Notes under the pieces: model-generated
The model's input: only the letters and a program-made list of their open reading frames with translations
What the model was told of the DNA's origin: nothing
The model's database searches: none
Assembly: GCA_030704615.1 (NCBI GenBank)
Contig: CM060732.1
Location: 71,155,053-71,219,052 of the forward strand
DNA from: Takakia lepidozioides
Lineage: Eukaryota > Streptophyta > Takakiopsida > Takakiales > Takakiaceae
Length of the DNA stretch: 64,000 nucleotides
Direction of reading: 5' to 3'
Program-made: the position numbers and the translations under genes
Part shown: one piece after another, positions 56,925 through 64,000 of the stretch
Layout: every line of letters starts with the position of its first letter
Numbering within the stretch: the first letter of the stretch is position 1

Positions 56925-57003
56925 GACACCAATAGATGGATTGAACCCACAACCACTTCTGAGGTGATATGTGCCCATTACCACTGGGCTACAACTTGGT
57001 TGT
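56925..57003 (-). repeat. tRNA-derived SINE-like head, copy 2
   Basis: On the minus strand this reads ACAACCAAGTTGTAGCCCAG, then TGGTAATGGGCACATA, with a B-box GGGTTCAATCC closer to consensus than copy 1. The body would run leftward to about 56850. It lies about 350 bp upstream of the oxidase start codon. Confidence 0.7.
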
Positions 57004-57350
57004 CCACATGGATCATTGAGAGGCCACTTCTCCACTTGGAGGTTCTTGTACAGTCACCTCATTTGGGTCTTCTATAAAGCTTTTCAGAGACTTGGTCTCA
57101 AGGAACCTGAAACCGAGAGGCCCCTTCCAACTTTTGGAAGATCCTCGTCGCAGAATTGAGCAATTGACAAGTATAGAGTTCCACTGTCCGTAATTCTGGA
57201 TGTAACGCAAGTGTCTCGCAAAGCACACGGATGCGGAAGAGCCAAACAGCGGTGGCTGCTCATATACGACGATCTCTGTGGGTAGAGAGGTGAATTAAAC
57301 TGGTGGGGCTCAATCTCTGACTGTAAGACAAAGCCACAATATCTGCCACC

Positions 57351-60300
57351 ATGTCTACGGACGTGGTGAGTGTGGATGAGTATGAAGTTTTGGCCAAGCG
57401 GAAGTTGCCAAAGATGGCATTTGATTACTTCGCATCTGGCGCAGAAGACCAATGGACTTTGAAAGAGAATCGGGGTGCATTCAGCCGCATCAGGTATTTT
57501 CCTGCGTTGATTGATGCCCACTGCTCTTGCACTAGTACATTGGCAGATGAAGAAGAGATGCTCCTTAGAGTGGCCTCGACCCATGGTCGAGTGCAGATGA
57601 ACAAATTGAGAGAAGTCACAAGTATAATGGTTGGCCATACACAGGAGTCCGAATGTTGCTGGATACAACCCGTCCTCCTTTTTGGTTGCCGGTGTGAATG
57701 TACTGCCATAGCTTTACATCCGAGTCTGCCCCATATGTAATTGAGCTTTTCTTTAGCCGTCTCAAACAGAATTGTGACGTGAACAACAAGTGGAGACACT
57801 GTGGAGACATTGGAGTCAATCGTCAATACCACCCTGTTGTTTTAAAAGAAAATCTCCACAGCCCAGTTGTCTTCCATTCAATGTCCAGGGGAATATAGCA
57901 CATGCGTTTGTTGGGTTCCTGTCACTGAAGTGCTTTGCCTTGCCCCAAAGCTGTGGTCAGGGAACTATTCATTCGACCGGTTGCTTCTTAATTTGCACTT
58001 GTCCCATTTTCGGCACAAGGAGACACCTCAATATCGAGGTCTCAAGATCTAGCATGTAGTAGATGACCCAGCAAGTATGTGATAGAGTAGCTGTCAAACT
58101 ATTCTAATATTCCTGCTTAGTATAACATTTGAATTGCTGTGCTCATGGCAGGCTTAGGCCTCGAATTCTGGTAGATGTGAGCAACATTGACCTCTCCACG
58201 AATATTCTGGGGTTCAAAATAGCTATGCCCATCATGGTTGCTCCCACTGCACTGCACAAACTGGCGCATCCAGATGGTATCTTGGTTTTCCCTGAGACAA
58301 AACTTGGCACATTTGCACATCTTGCTGGATGTTTGGATATACATAATAGCTAGATCTATACTGGGGTGTCTATGGTTTTGCTTACAACTTTGAGGGGCAC
58401 ATGGCAGGTGAGTCCGCCACAGCAAGGGCGGCATCGGCAGCTGATACCATTATGGTGTGTCTCCCATCTTGGAAAGTAGATATAGGCCATTCATATGCTC
58501 TTGTATCTACTGATTACATTGCACAAGGATTTTTCCTTTGGATAAGCAGTGGAATGTGCTTTACATCGAAGGCCAGCAGAATTGAACAAGTATGAGGACT
58601 GACCATGTATGTTGGATGTCTGGAGTTGTTGGCTTCATGTCCAATGCTATGGAGCATTCTTGCTCTACTGATTTTGAACTGCGCACCAGGGCCACACCGT
58701 CTTGAATCTGCCAAGGATCTTCTTTCCATTTTGGCAAGCTCAAAGCATCGGTTTTCTATAGCTCACTTTTGAAAGTGTATTTGTTTCAATTAACCAGCCC
58801 ATTGATCCTTAGAGCTCTCAAGGAGTAGCATACATGGCCTTTATCCACTTTTGTGTGCAGATCCTTCCATTACGTGGTGTGAGAAAAACAATACATGACC
58901 TTCTGACAGTCATGTTGCAATTGAAGTAGCAAGATGATAGGTCTGACAGGTCAACGATTACTTCAACATGTGATGGTGATGGTGCTGCAGATACTGTCAT
59001 CTAGTTCCAGTTGCAGCATGGAAGAAGTTGCGCAGAATTGTCCAGGTGTTCGTTTCTTCCAGCTTTATGTAAGTAGCAAATTGTAAGTAGAAGCAATTTG
59101 CAAACCTAGAGAATGTTAGGTGGAGCTTCACACAGATAAAATTCTGTGGCCCTGGCACTGTGGCCACTCCTTAGTTCAATTCATATATATACATGATGAT
59201 GGAAGCTACACTCTGTGTTCCATCCATCCTTAACAAGGGTTGGCTTCAGAGTCATGAGGGGGGGACTTGCGCAACACAATTGCAACTAGTCACTTTGTGG
59301 TCCATATTGGCTCCTCTGCATCTTGGTCCTATCTTCCTGGTTTTGGATATTGAACACCAGTATTATGTTTGTTTTCTTGCTTCAAGACTGATCCTGGGTC
59401 TAGTCCCGTCCCCTCGCGCACTCTACATACAATCAATATTCGCGAACTGGGATCTTTACTGTATCCACGAGGGGCACAAGGCCACAAGGGACACTAGTAG
59501 AGCAAAGAAAAAGAAAGAAAGAAAGGAGGACCTAAATATGTTAGTCTGTGGGGGGCTAAAGGGGAGAGAGAGACACAAAGAAGAAGGAAAATTACTTTGT
59601 CCATTGGAGACCTGATGGGACATGGTAGAAACACAGTAGAACCTCTGCAACCAAAAATCAAACCCCATATGTTGCACAAAGGTAAGAGAAAGAAGGAAAG
59701 AAATTTGTTTCATCGACAGGAGGCCCAGAGGAACCATAGGTCACAGAACAAAATAGAGCCATAGTAGAACCAGTTTGGAGAGGAGAAAACTGAATCTAGC
59801 AAATTGGAGTTATAGGTCTACAAGGACAGGGATGTGACTACACAGTTGGTGCGGCGGGCAGAGCATGCAGGCTACCATGCAATTGTGCTCACTGTTGACA
59901 CACCACGACTTGGCCGCAGAGAGGCTGACATTAAGAACAGGTATGCTTCTCTCCAGCATGTAGTCAGCCCTGTCGATTTTACTTGCAGGTTGAATGCACC
60001 ACTGGTAGAAGTCACCAGATTTGTGGATACCGTTCAACAGAATTCGCTTTGGTGTTCAGTAGCTTGTTTCCCTATGACGTTTTAAGTATGTTGCAGGTTC
60101 AACTTGCCACCTCACATAGTCTACAAGAACATGGAGGGACTCATGGACCTTGGAAAAATGGACAAGGTACGCCTGGCCACCATCAGATCCAAATACTCAT
60201 CATGTCTCTTAATTGCCCTATACAAATAGACTTTGTGAACCTGTCCATATTGATAATGCATCTATCTACTGACAGCTTGGTGGCCTTACAGACTAGTGAT

Positions 60301-63300
60301 TCAATGCTTGCTGCATGGGCAGACAGCCATTTTGACAGATCCCTCAGCTGGAAGGTACCCTCAGTTCTATTGCTTGTGCACTTGTGGGAGAGACACACAG
60401 AGAGACCTGAGGGGATGATGTGGAATGTGTGATCTCTCTTCTGAACCTCTCAGGCAAGAAAGGATATATGTGCCCGACAAGTGGCAGTTTTTGAATGGTG
60501 CATCAAGCTTCTAGGCTGGACCTAGTTGCTTTAGGTACTTTCAGCACACACTTGCATGCTCTAATCATACAGGATTTGATGTGGCCTGCCTGTGGAACAT
60601 AGTGGTCTCATTGCCACATTTGCCAGTCAGTCTGGGGATAGAAAGCTTTCAGTTGATACCATACCAGAAATTAAGGCGGTGCCTTTTGCATGGAATCACA
60701 GGATGTGAAATGGCTGCAATCAATGACAAGGCTTCCTGTTATTCTCAAGGGCATTTTGACTGCTGAGGATGGTGAGGGTCTGCCTATCCTAATATTGAAT
60801 GTCCCGTATAGTACGGTCCATACAACAGACAGCGGATGAGTATTCTGTTTTTTCAATGATTTCAAGATTGGTTCTGGTTAAGGCATGCTAGGCCTTGTAA
60901 TGGTGGTCATTTGAAATTTTCGATAGAGCGGAATAGGAATGTGCATGTAAGATAGTGACGCCATTTTGTCACATAGATGCCCTGGACTTTTCGGTCATAT
61001 AGGTTTCATTGTTTAGCTATTTTGGGTGCATTTTTGGGAATGAGCATTGGAGTCTCGTTCTTGATTGCGATTGAAATGAGAAACTTGTGCATGAGTGCAG
61101 CGACGCTAGCATTGCAGGCTGGAGTTGCAGGCATCATGGTGTCCAATCATGGGGCTCGCCAACTTGACTATGTTTCTGCCACAATTTCTGTTCTTGATGA
61201 GGTGTTGTCACCCCACATTCTCTCCTTTTAAATAGAGGATTGTTGTTCTTCTATCATGTGCTTCCCAGCTTTCCACATCTGCTGATTACTCTCAACTTTG
61301 TACACCTGTCTGTTGTGCTATCTTTCTCTCATATATTCTCCTCCATATAATAGGAATTTGGGAATTTGGGCCTGCCATGTATGACCTCCTTTCTTTCTCT
61401 CCACAAAGCTACAGAGAAGTCGAAATCGCGGCACCTGGTGTCCTAGTTTCCTGGTGGGGGAAAAATTTGGAACCACTGCAATCATCTTTCCTCTGAGGAA
61501 AGCTTGGGGCTAGAGGTACAACACCATCACAAATTCTCTCTGTGGAATTTGCATGCGTACCGCTTCTAACTGAGGCGTGCTAACAAGGTTACAAGCCCTC
61601 CACCCAAAAACTGACTGCCTGGGCCCTCACAACAACCAGCAGGTGGTCTCAAGACCTCCTGGTATGCTCAGGTGTCCAACTTTTTTAAGCGCAATGGACG
61701 TTGCTCCCTACTGCCACAAAATACGGAGGGGTTGGAAATTGCGTCCACACAGGACCGCAATAGATGCATCGGATGAGAACTAATGGAATTTCACGTCAGG
61801 CAGTCGTGGAAACCAGCCAATTTTACAGCAAAACTGCAGTTGTATCAGGAGACATTCTTGGTCCTCCATGACGATAGAATTACCTCAAATTACCTGTCTG
61901 CACTCTATCTCCCTCTCTTCTAAGGGCATTGGGGAGTTGAGGGTGGGCTCCCACAGTCTGTGGATAGACACTGGTAGGTGGGACAACCTGCAACATGAAG
62001 ACTGCCTGTGCCCCGCTTGCGCAGGGAACAACAGGGATCTCAAAAGTAACTGTCCTTTCTACTATGAGATCTGTGGGAGATTCAATTGTGTATTCTGTGA
62101 TACCCAATCTGTCATGGAGGTCTTCAGAAATGCTGGGCAGCTTAACTGCATGAGGCTTTGACTCTCAGACAATCCACGACAATCCGCGGATGTTATAAAA
62201 TACCATTTCATATCCTTTCATTTCTCTCTACCAACTTTCATCTATTTCTTTCTCTTGACCAACTCTGAAAATCTCGAGGTTGAGCCAAAAGCCCAGGCCC
62301 TTTTGGGGTCTATTTATTGGGCAAATCACACTCAGCAGATTGATGTTTGTGTGAAGGGATTTCTAGAGGGTATCTGGAAAACTCAGATCAATTGTCTGTT
62401 CAAGGTAAGTCATACTACCGGTGTCAGCCCCTGACAAAGGTAGTTTCTGTCCCTTTGTGTTCTGCTCAAACTGGGCGCGGGATCAATGGCCACAAGGCTA
62501 TGGCAAATGATGTCTTATGAGTACATTCTCTCTCTCTACCTTTGAGCAATAACCAGATGCAGAGAGGAAGAGGAGATTGTAATTGCCTGATGTGAAGACA
62601 ACATCCATTTTCTGATACATTGTCCAGGATAGTCTCACCAGAGAGTGATCCTCTTCAGGACCATCAAGAACATTGTCCCCGCACCTTTGTTCACCAACTT
62701 TGAAAACTTTGAGGCTGAGCGCCCTAAATGCTGGGCAGCTCACACACAGCAGATTGATGCTTGTGGGAAGGGATTTCCAGAGGAAATCTGGAAAGCCCGA
62801 ACCAATAAGGTAAGTCCCACTACTGGAGTGACTCCCTCACAAGGTAGTGTCTGGTCCCTCTTGCTCTGCCCAAACTGGGCACGGGGTCTATGGCCACAAG
62901 GCTACGCCAAACAACATCTCATGAGTACATTCTCTCTCTGGCCGAGGCCTTTAGCTTTGACAATCAGAACTGTCTGGCAGCCTACCTGCGTTAGGCACTT
63001 TGTTTTCCGGCGACCCTGTTTGTAAATTGAGGTGCTGCTCTTCACTGGAGCTTGGTGATGGCAGTAGTTGTGTTGACCTGTGATCCAGATAGCCAAGTAG
63101 TTGGGCAAGCAGGTGCAGTGTAGATGGTCCTGGATGCTGGAGGTCGTGTGACATAATGTGGTCGCATGGAGATTCACTGCCCTCCTCCTCATAGCTAAGT
63201 TCCACCCTGATAAATCTGAAAAAGGAAGGTGCAAGATGTAACGAGTATAATCTAGTGCCTCATTGATGACTAGGCAAGGCCCTGTACTTATGCTAACTCC

Positions 63301-63771
63301 CAATAAAACAAACTGCCCTGTTGGCCTTAGGAATTCACCATAGATATGGAACTGCAGGTAGTAAAGGCTGCTGCAGGGAGGGTTCCTGTGTTCCTGGATG
63401 GCGGGATCCGTCGTGGCACTGATGTGTTCAAGGCTCTGGCGCTCGGTGCATCAGGTGTTTTTGTAAGTACTGTCATTATATCAGATTTTGCATCTATGAG
63501 TTCTAAACGTTTGGATTTTGACCTTCTAGTTTTTCTGGGGACCATTCAGTTTGCTTTTTGATTTTAGAGCTTTTTGGAGCAGGTGGGAAGACCTGCAGTG
63601 TTTGGGCTTGCGGTGGATGGAGAGATGGGGGTGAAAAAGGTGCTACAATTGTTAAAAGATGAACTGGAGCTAGCTATGGCACTGTCAGGTTGTCGGTCCC
63701 TCGGGGAAATAGCTCGTTGTCATGTACAAACAGACGATGAGCAACGCAAGGGCATTCTCTCCAAGCTGTGA
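57351..63771 (+). CDS. Peroxisomal (S)-2-hydroxy-acid oxidase (glycolate oxidase/HAOX family), 11 exons
   Basis: Exons by splice sites and homology: 57351-57493, 58152-58276, 58408-58454, 58991-59068, 59816-59940, 60097-60166, 60292-60354, 60702-60771, 61101-61201, 63358-63462, 63583-63771. All introns are GT-AG and the phases join without a stop to 371 residues, the family length. FMN-enzyme residues are present: Tyr in FDYFASG, QLYVYKDR, Lys in [10 protein letters not shown], His and Arg in [10 protein letters not shown], and the [12 protein letters not shown] phosphate-binding block. The protein ends in SKL, a peroxisomal targeting signal. It oxidises 2-hydroxy acids with release of hydrogen peroxide, as in photorespiration. 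The active-site Trp of glycolate oxidase (LSSWATSS) is Ser here (LSSSSSCS), closer to the HAOX pattern, so longer-chain substrates are possible. The start codon lies in GCCACCATG. Confidence 0.92.
59495..59610. repeat. GA-rich simple sequence in intron 4
   Basis: Purine-rich tract of AAGAAAGAAAGG and GAGAGAGAG type in the fourth intron of the oxidase gene. Confidence 0.6.
61868..62945 (+). mobile_element. LINE tail, partly duplicated, within intron 9 of the oxidase gene
   Basis: The plus strand encodes [20 protein letters not shown] and [11 protein letters not shown] (zinc-binding tail), [15 protein letters not shown], and later [19 protein letters not shown]. These match the LINE tail at 36.87-37.26 kb and the fragment at 45.6 kb. 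The 3' part is present twice: about 62268-62540 and 62690-62945 share the blocks CAGATTGATG, GTAAGTC, CTACTGGAGTG-type and ATGGCCACAAGGCTA. The insertion lengthens intron 9 to 2.16 kb without damaging exons. Confidence 0.65.
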
Positions 63772-64000
63772 TACTACCCAACATTAGGAAGCTTAGTAGC
63801 CATTCCTGGACTTCCCATTGCAGTATATTTCTATCGCTTGAGCAATAGTTGCTTTTGGGCTGCTTGTGGAGGGCCCCTGTCTCTTTCTTGGTTCTGCTTT
63901 CTCTTGTCCCTTAAGCTCTTTGAGCTTTCTGTGGACGTTTCAAATCATTACATTTCATTTCTTTCTAGAGCATGACACACTCAGGCTATCACTCCCTTGG
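63772..64000 (+). other. 3' flank of the oxidase gene
   Basis: Likely 3' untranslated region. I see no exact AATAAA signal near the end of the window. Confidence 0.4.

Noticed and set aside
57084-57668. 194-codon minus-strand frame overlapping the oxidase first exon
   Set aside because: Antisense shadow of exon 1 and its flanks; the plus-strand exon is supported by family and splice sites.

Overview
This window looks like nuclear DNA of a land plant. It has a PLS-class PPR protein with a DYW domain, an ACT-domain Raf-like STY kinase, and an 11-exon peroxisomal 2-hydroxy-acid oxidase with GT-AG introns. Protein genes are sparse and most of the rest is decayed retroelement. DYW-type PPRs, an intronless kinase and a Ty3/gypsy element carrying a cytosine methyltransferase fit a non-seed plant with a large genome (fern, lycophyte or similar). 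That placement is inference. I see no rRNA gene, no functional tRNA gene and no CRISPR array.

Left third (about 0.4-25 kb): nested and broken retrotransposons. Near 0.4-1.1 kb is a cluster of 22-bp palindromes mixed with A-tracts. A minus-strand Ty3/gypsy element (LTR 14265-15009, primer site, gag, start of protease) is interrupted at 12764 by a plus-strand Ty3/gypsy element (about 4.8-12.76 kb). The inner element is the most interesting object here. Between protease and reverse transcriptase it carries a recognisable C5 cytosine DNA methyltransferase (motifs I, II, IV, VI, VIII, IX, X), and after integrase it carries a canonical C4HC3 PHD finger. Every domain is broken by stops and frameshifts, so this is a dead copy of what was probably a chromatin-writing and chromatin-reading retrotransposon. 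LINE remnants lie at 16.8-18.4 and 20.8-24.8 kb, followed by TTTAGGG-rich degenerate repeats at 25.3-25.96 kb.

Middle (26-42 kb): a decayed minus-strand gene resembling the DUF7869 family (26.4-30.1 kb), two decayed copies of a plant FCP1/NLI-like HAD phosphatase (31.1-31.8 and 33.2-33.7 kb), and a run of RTEL1 helicase exons (33.75-35.1 kb). Seven copies of one 24-bp palindrome, all the same length, are scattered only through 26.2-33.0 kb, across genes on both strands. A LINE at 36.7-38.3 kb has the inverted structure expected of twin priming. A long fold-back lies at 42.14-42.33 kb.

Right third (43-64 kb): two SINE-like copies in opposite orientation, two LINE tails, then the best-preserved genes. 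The PPR-DYW gene (48.77-51.02 kb, minus) is complete apart from two small frameshifts. The STY-type kinase (52.0-53.8 kb, minus) is a single 599-codon exon. The 2-hydroxy-acid oxidase (57.35-63.77 kb, plus) is intact over 11 exons and ends in the peroxisomal signal SKL. It has Ser where glycolate oxidase has its active-site Trp, and a tandemly duplicated LINE tail sits in its ninth intron. These three genes are not visibly linked in function: organelle RNA editing, cytosolic kinase signalling, and peroxisomal 2-hydroxy-acid oxidation.
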